Assembly (NCBI GenBank): GCA_963854735.1
Contig: OY978107.1
Coordinates: forward strand, 503,501-567,500
DNA from: Marvania coccoides
Taxonomy: Eukaryota; Chlorophyta; Trebouxiophyceae; Chlorellales; Chlorellaceae
Reading direction: 5' to 3'
Length of the DNA stretch: 64,000 bases
The position numbers were made by a program, and so were the translations under genes. Below the pieces are notes generated by a model. That model was given only the letters and a program-made list of their open reading frames with translations. It did not search any database and was not told where the DNA came from. Shown here piece after piece: positions 22,770 through 34,352 of the stretch; position 1 is the first letter of the stretch, and each line of letters opens with the position of its first letter.

Positions 22770-25700
22770 ATGTCATTCCGCATAGACGTATGGGATGTCA
22801 AGAAAAACCAGGAGCCCGTGAATGTGGACTGCGGCTACCGACGAGATTTCGATGAGCTGTTCACTGTGGACCGCACCATCGGCAAGGGCGGTTTCGGGCT
22901 GGTGCGGGTGGTCATCGAGAAGGCCACGGGCAAGGAGTTTGCGTGCAAGAGCATAAAAAAGAAGTTGGACATCCCCAATCTCTCAGCTGAAAAAGTGGCC
23001 CAACATTTAGACAACGTGGACCGAGAGGCCAAGATTCTAAAGCGGCTGCGCGGCACGCTGAGCGTGGTGGCCTTCAAGGGCGCCTGGGAGGACGACGTGG
23101 ACGTGCATCTCGTCATGGAGTACTGCCGAGGCGGCGAATTACACCATCGTATTGGCCAAAAAATGTACACTGAGGGCACCGTGGCCGCCTACATGCGCTC
23201 CGTGCTGCACACCCTGGCGCAGTGCCACTCCCACCGCATCCTGCACCGAGACATCAAGCCTGGCAACTTCATGCTGCTGAGCGACGAGGAGGGGGCTCCA
23301 CTGAAAGCAATCGACTTCGGCCTGGCAGTGTTTTTCGAGCCTGACGCGCTGCCACGCACCGATCTGGGGCTGGAAGGCACCCCCTGGTGAGTTTTATATG
23401 GGGAACCCCCCCCTCCAGTCATTTTAATTTCGACTAGTATTCAAATCAACAGCCCTCTGTAATTTGCTTTTATTACGTGCTACTAAAAAAAAAACATTGT
23501 TATTCTGCTGAATGACCTCTTTCACTCCTCTATCTTTCCTACCTAACTCCTCCTTCTATCCCCTCATTACTTTCATTTTTTATCTATTAGGTTCATGGCG
23601 CCAGAAGTCCTAAATTCTGAGACCTGGCCCGCCTCAGACGTGTGGGCTGCTGGCATCATGTGCTACCAGCTGCTCAGCGGCTACCTCCCCTTTGACGACA
23701 ACCGCAACCCCAACGCGCCAGCGCTGTCCGTCATCTGGAAAGGCATTTTAACCGAGGAGCCGTCGTTTCGGCGCTCCGCCTGGACTGAAGTGAGCCAGGA
23801 GGCCAAGGACTTTGTGAAAACGCTGCTGAACAAGGACCACGAGCAGCGCCCCTCCTCGAAAGAGGCGTTGAAGCACCCTTGGATACAGCCAGCCTTCCAC
23901 GCTGGGAAAACCCGGCCGCTCAGTGCAACGGTGGTGCAGCGCATCCAGCGCTTTGCGCAGACGAACATCCTGCGGCGCACCATCCTGGAGCTCATGGCGG
24001 GAGAGCTCCTCAAGTTGGCGCCGCCACAGCTGTCGTCAGACGCCTCCCTGCACGCGGCGTCAATGGCCGCTGCCGCCCTTCACGCTTCTGCCGCCGCCAC
24101 CCCCGTCAGCCCGCTCTCAAACGACCACGCCGCCGTGACGCCCACTGCTGAGGGGCTGTTGGCGGACGAGGGGTCCGCGCACAACGGTGCTATGTTTTTT
24201 CCTATGAGCCCTGAAGGGGGAATCGGCGGTGACGGCGGTGGTTCCATGCTGGCAGGCGGTGGTGAAGAAGGAAGCAATGGTGGTATGGGCATGAGCAGCA
24301 GCAGATCGGGGCCGATTCCCATGCGGTCAAAGTCGGGAGGGGCGGAGCTGTCGTGGCATGGAGGGAGGAGTTTTCCGAGGAGTCCCTCGGTGCAGCAGCT
24401 GGCGACGCTGGCAAAAGCAGCCAACAGGCGCGGGGTGGCCACGGTGCACGGCCCCAGCGATTACTGGCGCATTATGCGGCAGGCCGCAGAGCTGGGCTCC
24501 ATGAGTGAGTCGGTTTTTGTGGAAATATATAATATAAAATATCGCCTTTTTTTCCCTCATGAACTACTCCAATATTACCGCTTTTACAGCTGTTTTTTTC
24601 CTATCAAAATGTTTTATTACATTTTTTCTACCCAACTACCTAACTAATACCTCTTTCCTTCAATTGTCTCTCTCAAATTATTTATAGGCTCCGGCCACGG
24701 ACAGATGAACTACCTTCGCGCGGTGCCCCGCAGCGAGGACGAGCGCCAGGAGCAGCGCAAAGCCGCGCGCCTCAGCATGGACACTTCCTCCCACGGCGGC
24801 GGGCGTTACGCAGAGCTCCTGGCCAAGCTGGAGGCTGAGGGCAGCTACCGCCCCCGTAAAATTTCTGGAAACATGCGTGGCAGCGCCTCAATGGGGGCTC
24901 TCATGCACCACATGTCGTTGTCTGCCCCCGCCAGCGGCGACGGCCTCGCGGCGGCTGCAGAAAGCATGGACGATATGCAGATGGAGGCAGAGGCGGGGCC
25001 AGCTGCTGCCCGCACGCCGCTGCCGCCTGTGCCGCTGTTTCCACCCGTGGTAGAGGACAGCGCGGCGGAGGCGAGCCCCATGGACACCGAGGAGGTGATG
25101 GAGCGCGGCGGGCGCGGGCGAAAGCTCGCGTACATGGCGCTGAAAAGCGAAGAAAGCAGCAAGGTTTCTTCGCCTGAAAAAACGTCTGGCAGGCCTCCTC
25201 CCTCCCCTTCTCCCTTCGACCAGCCGACGCAGCAGCAGCAGCCGGCAGCAGACAAACCGTCTCTAGGCTCCGGTCCGCGCGTCGTTAAGCGCGTCACCTT
25301 TCCTGCAACAGAAATACAACCGAGCGGGTTTGCTGTTCCGCCGCCGCCAACTGCCCACCCCCACCTCCCTGCAGAGCCCTCCCGCCCCATGCCCGTCCGC
25401 GCAGGCTCCCACTCGGGTCCCGTCACCAACCCACAAGAGCTGGAAAGCCTCATGCGGCGCCTCAAATTCAAACACAATCAAGTCCTGGGAAAGGACGCGC
25501 TGGCCGAGGGGCTGCGCCAGCTGGGGTACGACCTGGCCCCCACTGAAATGGCGATTCTACTGGACCAGCTGGACCTAGATGCGGACCAGAGCGTCGCTCC
25601 GGCGGAATTTGTGGCATCTCAGATGGATTGGGGTGCGATGCAGCGCAACAACCGGGAACTGTGGTTGGAGTGCGCGCGCCGCGCGTTTGCGGACCTGGAC

Positions 25701-26018
25701 TCCACCGGAAACGGGCGGCTGACCGCGGAAATGCTGGTGGGGTCGCTGCGAAATAAGCTGCCGGAGGAAGAAGTCGATTTTGCGCTGGAGGACGCGATGC
25801 TGGAGGCTGGCGGCGTGAATCCCGAGGACATTGACTTTGAAGGGTTTCTGAAGATGCTGCATGTGGGCTCGTTGGATTCGCTGGACTCGCTAGACCAGTA
25901 TGATGATAGAATGCGGAGAGTGACGTCGGCAGATTTGCTAGACTCCTCGTCTCACGGAGGGCCATCGTCGCGGCTGCAGACGGTGCTGGAGGAAGGGGTC
26001 TCAGGGCAGCAGAAATGA
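22770..26018 (+). CDS. CDPK-like Ser/Thr kinase with very long linker before EF-hands
   Basis: Three exons (22770-23386, 23591-24504, 24688-26018) give 953 residues. The kinase domain (about 30-310) has all catalytic elements: GKGGFGLV, the ATP-binding Lys in FACKSIKKK, HRDIKPGN, DFGLA and APE (MAPEVL). HPWIQPAF ends the kinase, and VVQRIQRFAQTNILRR, at the place of the CDPK autoinhibitory junction, follows. Normally the calmodulin-like domain starts at once. Here about 410 low-complexity residues rich in Gly, Ser, Pro and Met intervene. The C-terminus has one canonical EF loop (DLDADQSVAPAE) and a second in which several ligand positions deviate (around DSTGNGRLTAEM); remaining hands are not clear. 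Calcium control is therefore likely but altered. Confidence 0.85.
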
Positions 26019-27310
26019 ATAGCAAATTAAAAAATTATCTATTTAATTTTTCATGATTTTTTCTCATGATGGGATTTTTATGTACTCCCAGTTTTTTTCA
26101 CTTGTTGTATAGATAACGATTTGAAAGGAGACTAATGGGTTTTCTATGAATAAATAAAATTTATCTTGTGTTAATGTCATGCTTTTTACCTCTGTGGTTC
26201 AATATGACTTGTTGTTCACTGCTCTTGTGTCAAAAAGCAATTCTGCCTTTAAAAAAACTTCTCTACCCGTTTTATTGGTGGAAGTATGCATGCTGCCTTT
26301 TTTTGTCAGTCCTTCTCCTTTATTTGATTGCTATGCATCTAGCGGGCGGGTGGGCTGGCGGGCGCAATGACTGCTGGGAGCAGCTGGCTTTCAAAGCAAT
26401 ATATCATTTCTGATGGGAAACCTTTGAGTAGGAACTGAGCACCTACTACAGGCGTCCTCCCCCGGGTCTCTTAAATCTTATTTTTGTTTAGAAATAGGAC
26501 CTTATCCTCGGTGCATATTGGGCATATGAATATCATTTCTTTGGGCTACTGCCAGATAGAGACAGCAGAGGAACATGTTTTGGATACGAGCTCTTTGGGA
26601 CCTATTACTATAAGCAAAGGAAAGGGGTTGAGGTACAACAATCGAGAAGTGTTGCAGTACAAGCTCTGAGATAATAGAACGTCATAATAAATCTGTTATA
26701 GAACCAAAAAATAAAATAAAGGTGAAGCAAAATAAATATAACCAGAAGATCTTACGCGAGTGCTGTAGCGGAGGTGCAGCGGCAGTGACGAACAATTTCA
26801 TTTCAACTTTCGACTGGCGGTCCCGATCTTTTCGCGATTTTTGATAATACAGGTGCTGCATCCTTAAAGAATAGAACAACAGATCCAGGTAAACTGAAAG
26901 GTATCATGGGCCGTAACTATCTGTGGCTCGTTTTGTCATAATTTTGTGACCTTCACAAAAAATGGGGCGAACATATTTGTCAGGTAAGACGAGACATCTG
27001 CAGCTGCAGCCAGCCTGTTCTTTGAGGGGTTCTATCAAGTTTTCTCAAAAGCCACTAACATCTGGATGTTACTCTGGATGTTTCATATTTCCAATCCAAA
27101 CATCTCAATTTGCTGCTGTCCTTCGTCACCAGCTCCTATACGTTAACATGCATTCGCGTCATAACCATGATTGCAGATGGAAAGTTGCAGAAGATGAACA
27201 TTGCCTTCTTGCTGGCAATTTTGACTTGCAAGCGGCTCTTCTCTGAACCATTGACGTGTTACGTCACATCACACAGCCCTGTACCAGCCCAATTGACAGC
27301 GCCCGTGCCC
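26019..27310. other. intergenic, no gene recognised
   Basis: An AATAAATAAA cluster just after 26140 probably ends the CDPK-like mRNA. The remainder is AT-rich with short ORFs only. It contains copy 2 of the 28-nt motif. Confidence 0.5.
26504..26531 (+). repeat. dispersed 28-nt motif, copy 2
   Basis: It is identical to the copy at 10366-10393 except for two positions (T/A and C/T in the middle). The flanking sequences differ. The function is unknown. Confidence 0.55.
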
Positions 27311-27317
27311 TATAAAA
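27311..27317 (+). promoter_or_regulatory. TATA box of the LysM receptor kinase gene
   Basis: TATAAAA lies 67 nt upstream of the ATG at 27384, in an otherwise non-AT-rich surrounding (GCCC before it, CCCTGC after it). Position and context fit a core promoter. A TATA box this clear was not found for most other genes here. Confidence 0.6.
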
Positions 27318-27383
27318 CCCTGCATGTTTATTCATGACCCCTGGCGTTCTCTGTCGCTGCAGAAAAGTGGTGGAGAGATCAAC

Positions 27384-30300
27384 ATGAAGTTCGCTCTCTT
27401 TGCCCTCGCCGTCTTGCTGGGCTTCACCAACACGTTGGCCCAGAACACAGGTGAGCTGCGCACTGAATGATTGCCGCGTATCTGGCATGGTTGCATGATG
27501 ATGACCTCAACGGTCAGGCGATCTTGATGAACATGCGTCAACCAACCCGTTGACGGAGCCCATCGAGCGCTTTTTGCTGACAATTGTCCCTTTCTCTTCA
27601 TGAATTTAGTCTGCCCCAAGTATGTCGTGAAGCCGGGAGACTCTCTTGCCACCATCGCCACGAAATTCAGCATCGCACCCCGTGAGTTGCCCTTTTTACG
27701 CGCACGCGGCCCTTCTGCAAGCTTACTCACACCATTCCCCTGTCACCTCTCCCTCTAGCCACCCTCCTCGACGCGTCTCTTGCTGCCTGCGGCCAGTCCG
27801 CCGCTCTGCTCCAGATCGGTCAGGAGATCTGCCTGCCAGGTGCCGACAAGCCCGGCTGCCCCAACGTCATTGCATTCGATGGCAAGCAGGAGTGCAAGGC
27901 CTACATCGTGCAGCAGGGTGACACCATCAACTCCGTCGCCGAGTCTCTCGGCATCTTGAACCAGGGGCTCCAGGAGCTCAACGCCGACGTCGTCGCTGGC
28001 GGCATCCTGCAGCCTGGAAAGTATCTCAAGCTGCCCCAGTGGCCCCAGACCTGCGGAGACCCCAACAAGTCCGGCGAGTCTTGCCGCGTCTACATCGTCC
28101 AGGAGGGAGATTTCGTCTCCGGCATCGCCACCGCCTTCTCCGTCTCCATCGATGACCTCCTCACGGTCAACCCCACCCTCGCCAACGGAGCTGCCACCAT
28201 CCTGCAGAAGAGCCAGCCCATCAACATTCCCCCTTACCCCGCCTCTTGCGGCGCCGGTATCCCGACCAAGCCCCCCACCAACACCGTGATCAAATGCCGT
28301 GGCTACCAGGCCCAGGCCAACGACGATCTGAACACCATTGCCACAGCAGTACGTCCCTCTTTTAAATTTCCTCTTATAAAGCTCAAAAGAATTCACTTAA
28401 ATGCTGTATTTTTTTCTTCTCCCGCGCACGCCCACCACCTTATTATTCCCTCGTCCTCTGTTCTTTTTGCTTGCAGTTCAAGACCACCGTGTCTGAGCTG
28501 TCCAACCTCAACCCCGAGCTGGCCACCGCCGGCATCGTCAAGCCTGGAGACGTCGTCAAGGTGCCCCCATACGACTCTACCTGCACCGACCCCATCTTGG
28601 TGCCCCTCCCCTCCAGCAGCACTCCCAGTCCAAGTCCACCTAAATCTCCCTCTCCTCCCCCCTCCGCTTCTACCTCTCCCTCTCCCTCCCCCTCCCCACC
28701 CATTCTCAGCCCACTGCCTCCCAGCCCAACTCCCGTCCCGGCTGAAGCTTCACCACCTCCCACAAATGTGGTTGCCAGTTCGCCTCCCCCTTCAACCGTC
28801 AATCCTGCCGGCACTCTTACTTTTCCGCCCCCTCCTAGCTCCCCTCCTTCTTCCTCAAACGCTGGAGTCATTGCCGGCGCTGTTATTGGGGGGCTGTTAA
28901 TAGTAGCTGCAGGAGCAGGCGGGGCGTGGTGGTGGGGCAAGCACCGCAAACAGCGAGGTGGCCCTCATCTCAACGAAAATTACCCACCGCAACTCGAGAG
29001 AGTTGTCGTGGCAGGAGAGGGCAGTGCAGTAATTCCTGTGACTGTAGCACAACCCATAGTAAAACCTGCAGCAACAATTACTGCACACCCACTTACGGAG
29101 CTCCCTGTGACGCGGCCACAAGACTCTTTAGTGTTGACAGCGCTGCCTAACGCAGCCGCCACCCGCCCAGAAGACTCTCTGGCGGTGACATCAATGTCCA
29201 GTATGAACACCTCTAGCGATCCTATTCTGGAGTGGGTGGCGAGTCGGGCGCAAGGGTCTCTCGCCCCCGCACGCTCCCAGAGCAGCATCATGAAACGCAC
29301 TGGATCTACCACAGTCGTTCCTGCGCATGTGAAAGAGCTCGAATTCCAGTGGAGCGATGTTCGGGTGCTGAAGCCCATCGGCATGGGGTCTTTTGGCAAG
29401 GTTTTCTTAGCGGAAGTTCACCATTCCCTCGCCGCTGTCAAGCTGCTGATCGACGCCAAGGCGGTGGCCACAGCTTCGGCGGGACCCGCAGGCGTCAGTC
29501 ACATGGTCGGTGTTTCCGAGCCCTCTCGACAGAAGCTGGTCGAAGAAATCGCCGCCATGGCGCCTCTGAGACACGTCAATGTTGCGCTGCTCGTTGGATA
29601 CTGCATGGAGCCCCCATGCCTGGCTACGGTAGGTCTAAACATGTGCAAAAGTGATACCATTTTCCCCCTCGTAATTACTGTTTTTTCGCTAATTCGTTTA
29701 ATTTTCTGCTGCAATAGGAGTACTGTGCGCGTGGCTCTATGTTTGACGTTCTGCAACAGGCGAAAGAAGACCCTGAGGCAGCCAACAAGCTCACCTGGGA
29801 GCGCCGGGTGCGCATGGCTGCAGACGCTGCAGCAGGCATGCTGCATTTACACACTCGCAGCCCCCAGATTCTTCACAGAGATCTCAAGAGCCCCAACCTT
29901 CTTGTTGCCGTGAGTTTGAAATTGCATAACGTTGAAATTTAATAAATATTTTGTTTGGAAAAGCTTTTTCATTTTGTTGACCACCCATTATGCAATGCGT
30001 GCAGGCCGACTGGACTGTGAAATTGGCTGATATGGGACTGTCTAAGCTGGTGGACGATGCCACCCGCCAATCCTCTCAAACAGCAGGCGGAGCGTCTAAT
30101 CCTAGGTCGGTGAAAAAACCTTTCAAGAAAGAAGCTTCAAACATTGCATTTATAACGAAATTAACAATGTTGCATGCTGCTGTAGGTGGTTGGCGCCCGA
30201 AATTTTGGAGGGAGAGCGTGCGACGGCTGCTGGGGACGCCTTTTCTTTCGGAGTTGTTATGTAGGACAATTTCCTCCCGCGTTCCTTCCTCCTATCTTTT

Positions 30301-30638
30301 TCATATCAAGCTCGATTCTAATGAATGGCCAATTCAATGCGTGCAGGTGGGAGCTACTGTCGTGGGCAGTTCCGTGGGATGGCATCAACGCTTTTGCGAT
30401 ACCAATGAAGGTCACTAGGGGCGACCGCCCGCCGGTGCCGCCCATCGCCGAGCTGCCTGGTTTTGGTGCAGTGGAGGGGTTGCGGGTGGAGTATTTGGAG
30501 AGGCCTGTGAAGGAGGTGGAGGCGTACATTGCCTTGATGCAGCGGTGCTGGGCCCAAGAGCCGAAAGACCGCCCTGGGTTTGACGTAATTGCTCAAGAAT
30601 TGAGAAGCTTGTCCAAGCTTGATATGAACCCTGAATAA
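27384..30638 (+). CDS. LysM receptor-like kinase with four LysM domains
   Basis: This is a predicted plasma-membrane receptor for GlcNAc-containing glycans (chitin fragments, peptidoglycan or similar), 846 residues. Exons: 27384-27450, 27610-27681, 27759-28348, 28477-29628, 29718-29909, 30005-30105, 30186-30260, 30347-30638; every junction keeps the frame. In order: signal peptide 1-19; LysM1 (about 24-75, YVVKPGDSLATIA), LysM2 (92-142, YIVQQGDTINSVA), LysM3 (155-206, YIVQEGDFVSGIA), LysM4 (226-276); a Ser/Pro stalk; one membrane helix (about 372-396); a kinase from ~532. The kinase has GMGSFGKV, AVKLL, HRDLKSPN (His680) and APE, with DMG instead of DFG at 700-702. Land-plant LysM receptor kinases usually have three LysM. 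AATAAA overlaps the stop codon. Confidence 0.9.
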
Positions 30639-31624
30639 AGCCGAAATTTCCCATAGTGCACCTCATTATTTTCAGGAGTATACTGGGCATTTGAACAGAA
30701 AAAATCAGTTACTCTTCATTTATTTCTTCTTTTTCGCCGTGCTTTGCATACTGCAGTATGTTTAGTTTCCTTTTGTCTGATTTTCTGATATTCCCGCGTT
30801 TCTGAAACACGCGAGACCCCCTCCATTGTGCGCACTCAGATTTTGTTGCTAAGTCTTTTCAAAATGCAGCGTAGAGCTCAAGCATTCTTTTTCTAGTTTC
30901 AAGCTCGTGACTCATCATCATCTGCATGGAGGACGTGTAATTTTATTAAGAACAGGTGTCAGGTTGCACACAGGGATACCAAAATTATTTGCAACACCGC
31001 CCCATCAATAACTGTTGGCAAATGCTGACTCTTGCACCCCTTGTGAAGCGCTGCTGGAATGTTCAGAACGGTGAATACATTTTCTACGCGTAAGACGCAC
31101 CAGAACAGGTGCTGCTATGAGATATATGAAAGATGGAGAGAGGGATGCCAAAAATATCCAAAAATCTAAATATCTTTGGCTGCCAGCTGCCCTCCTGAAA
31201 TGGGCATTTGAATTTTATTAGGTTTAACTTTGCCGTATGCCGGCCGAAAGCGTTATTAAATTCGCCAGATTTCGCCCTTTTGGCCCTTTTGCGGAAAGGA
31301 AAGTCGTCCTGGACTGATCTCCTGACCCACCGACCCACTCTCGTGATTCGTTCATTCAATTTTGTCGAGAAGAGGCATTGGTGGCGCTCCACCGCGAGCC
31401 AGCCGTGCTTCGAATTTAGTGTGTTCAAACATCTCCCCCATATTTCCTCAAAGTTTTGCCCTGGTTTATAATAGAACAATTCACAACTTGGTATCGGCTC
31501 GATCTTCATAGAACACTGGGATTTGCTGTCGAACAACGTCTCGCGTGCGTGTGACTGGGGCTGGTAGAGCAGGGCCGTGGTTTTTGATCGCCCTCTCACC
31601 CCCCTTTACCCTCTCGAGCGCACC
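30639..31624. other. intergenic, no gene recognised
   Basis: A minus-strand ORF of 171 codons (31599-31084) covers the right half but shows no family features. A shortened relative of the 28-nt motif lies at 30675-30695. The part before 31625 is expected to hold the TPP promoter. Confidence 0.45.
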
Positions 31625-33046
31625 ATGTCACGCATCAGCTTCGAACCCACGGAAGATGTGCGCCAGAATGGACTCCACCGCGACAGCTCTACGAGTTCCG
31701 TGAATCAATTCAATTACACATCTCCCGCTGAAGACCAACGCCATCAGGCCTGGTTGGTAAGCCATTAATGCCCACAAACCCTCTCTTTCATCCTTTCCCC
31801 TGCCCCCTTTACCCTCCCTCTTCACTTTTGCCCCCAATACTGCCACCCCCACCGCCCCTATGTTATTCCACCCTTCACCCCCATTCCCCTTATTTTTTTA
31901 CAGGAACAACACCCCTGCTTGCTGCAACACTTCGAGCAGTTTGAAGCGGCAGCGGCCGGCAAGCGCGTTGCGGTGTTTTTAGACTACGATGGCACGCTGA
32001 CTCCAATAGTGAATAACCCCGATGCTGCCTTTATGTCTGAGCACGCGCGGGAGGCGGTGCGCTGCGTGGCCGGGCTGTTCCCCACGGCCATCATCAGCGG
32101 CAGGGGGCGGGAGAAGGTGGAGCAGTTTGTGCAGCTGAGAGAATTGTTCTACGCCGGCAGCCATGGGATGGACATAGCAGGCCCTCAAGCGGCCACAGCC
32201 CTATCATCCAACCCTCCCGCGGACGGGAACTCAAACCCTGCTGCCAACACCGCCTGCAGCAGCAGCGATGACTGCGCGCATCCAGCGACAGTACCAGGAG
32301 CGGAAGTATTTCAGCCTTTTCAACCTGCGGCGCACTTTGAGCCGCTGATGCAGCAGATCAACGAGGAGCTGTGGGCGGCGGTGCGGCACATCCCGGGGGC
32401 GTCGATAGAGAACAATAAGTTCTGCGTCAGCGTGCATTTCCGCAACTGTGACCCAGCCGCTTATGAGAGAGTGTTGGCGGCGGTGGAGGCGGTGGTTTCG
32501 CAGCACGAGTGCCTGCACATCACCCGCGGGCGCAAGGTGCTGGAGGTGCGGCCCAAAATGGAGTGGAACAAGGGCTCAGCGCTGCTGCACCTGCTGCGCA
32601 TGCTGGGGTTAGATCAGCGGGACGTGTACTGCCTGTACATCGGCGATGATCGTACGGACGAAGACGCCTTTCAGGTGCTGGCACAGACTAACGCGGGAGC
32701 AGGCATTCTGGTGTCTTCTAAAGCGAAAGAAACCGCCGGAAAGTGGACCCTAAGAGATCCGGCAGAGGTGGCAGCATTCTTGTACCGCCTCGTAGCGTGG
32801 GGTCGTACTGCCTCTAACCTGTGGCACCAGCACCTTAGCTGCACTGGCTGGGCACTGGCGGCGCCGGAAGCAGGGGCGGCGAATGGGCAGCAAGATGCGG
32901 CGGCGGCCATGGCTGCTTTGAGTGGCTGTCCCGGAGGAGGCTGGGGTCCGCAGTCTGCAGCGTTGAAGCTGGGGTGTGTGGGTGCAGGGCAGAACGGCCA
33001 GCCGCAAATGCTAGGGCTCCCACCGCGGCCGCCCTTCGGCCGGTAG
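31625..33046 (+). CDS. TPP: trehalose-6-phosphate phosphatase
   Basis: It dephosphorylates trehalose 6-phosphate to trehalose, the second step of trehalose synthesis, and controls the level of the sugar signal T6P. Exons 31625-31756 and 31904-33046 give 424 residues. HAD-phosphatase motifs are complete: FLDYDGTLTPI with Asp71 and Asp73, TAIISGRGR, the KGSAL lysine motif, and YIGDDRTDEDAF. YAGSHGMDIAGP and NKFCVSVHFRN are plant-type TPP blocks. The first exon encodes a short non-catalytic N-terminus. About 80 Gly/Ala-rich residues follow the usual end of the domain; these are not conserved in the family. SnRK1, whose regulatory subunit is encoded at 19275-21308, is known to be inhibited by T6P in plants. 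The pairing in one window may be chance. Confidence 0.94.
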
Positions 33047-34352
33047 TTTTCTTTTTTTAATATTATATTTACGCCCGAGAAAAAAAAAATTCTCTCTTTG
33101 TTGGAGGATATTTCACTGTATTTGGAGAAAAAATAACCCCCCCTATGTCCCCCTTTCTTTCCTCTCTATCCCACACTGTACTTGTTCAGACGCTGAAAAC
33201 ACGTTTACGTTCTTTTATCCCTCCCCTCTTTTCCTTTTCTTCTCTTCTTAAAGCTTCGCTGGTCTTTGTTCTTCTCCTCTATATTCTTTCTTCTCCGCAT
33301 GACCTTGCTCCATGAAGCGCTCAATTTTCTCTGGGTTTGCTGTAACTTAATGACCCCCTTGCTACTTTACAAGCCCTTGCTGTGGGGAAGTGAGACACAG
33401 TGGAACACAACCGACACCGGCATAAAAAGCTGTGAGCGCTGCAACAGCTGGGTAATGGCTATAAGGCAGCCTGCACGCTGTGCGGGTGGCCGAAAACTAT
33501 CTGAATGCAGCGTCAGGGTGTTGAAAACAAAAAAAACAACAAAACAAAGACCCCAAGGGGGATGACTGAAGGGGCAATAAATTGCCCCTATAGAAAGGGG
33601 GGGTGAAGTTTTAGCCGATCCCTGATGCTGGGGCAGGTGGGGGTGGAGGTGGAGGTAGGGGGCATGAGGGAGGCGAGAGGTCAGGTGTCTTCGAGTGGAC
33701 ATTAAGCTGCTATTGTAGTTGGCTGTGAGGCTGTGGATTTTACGTACTGTGGAGGAAATTTCTGTGTGGTTGAGGCCACAGTCTGTAAGCAGCTTTGTCG
33801 TCAGGGTGTGTGTGATGCAGCCAGAGTAGGTAATGAAGATTGTGTAAGTGCGAACTGTCCATCCTTGGGTATGCAACCATGCTGCATATGGGGCGTGCTG
33901 TTGAGATTTGAAAAACAAAAAAAAACACAAAAACTTTTTGAAAAAGAGCGTGCTTTCTTGCTCTGGCCGCGGGCACAGCAGGTGCACAACCGCGTTCGGC
34001 AATTTTCAATTTCCCGCCTCAAATTGTATACATTTTGATAGCTGGATACATTATATAAATCTTTACAGTGCAACAACATAGCTGATTGGGCTGAAATAGG
34101 TAAGCCCAGCGGTGGTTGGTCGGTGATGCGAGAGAGATCTTGGAACGCACTTTAGGCGCCGCGCATTTCTGCAGCTCTCGATGCGTGTATGATGTTGGGC
34201 GGGTGTTAATTAATGGGGCAGTCCATGCCGCGTTGATGGTGCGGTACAAAATCAGCTGCACAAAATACTAACGACCGGAATCCGCACCCATTTTTCCTGC
34301 GTGTAGGACGGTTTTGCCTCTCATATTTTTTAATATCAAATAAATCATCGCT
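33047..34352. other. intergenic, no gene recognised
   Basis: A pyrimidine-rich 3' flank of TPP (to about 33300) is followed by mixed sequence. The 211-codon minus-strand ORF at 34002-33367 has a composition unlike the genes here (phenylalanine-rich, from A/T runs) and is not called. Confidence 0.45.

Noticed and set aside
31084..31599. 171-codon minus-strand ORF upstream of TPP
   Set aside because: No recognised domain, and codon use is unlike the GC-rich genes nearby. A decayed element is possible but not shown.
33367..34002. 211-codon minus-strand ORF between TPP and the deacetylase
   Set aside because: Composition is driven by A/T homopolymers, there is no splice support, and no motif was recognised.
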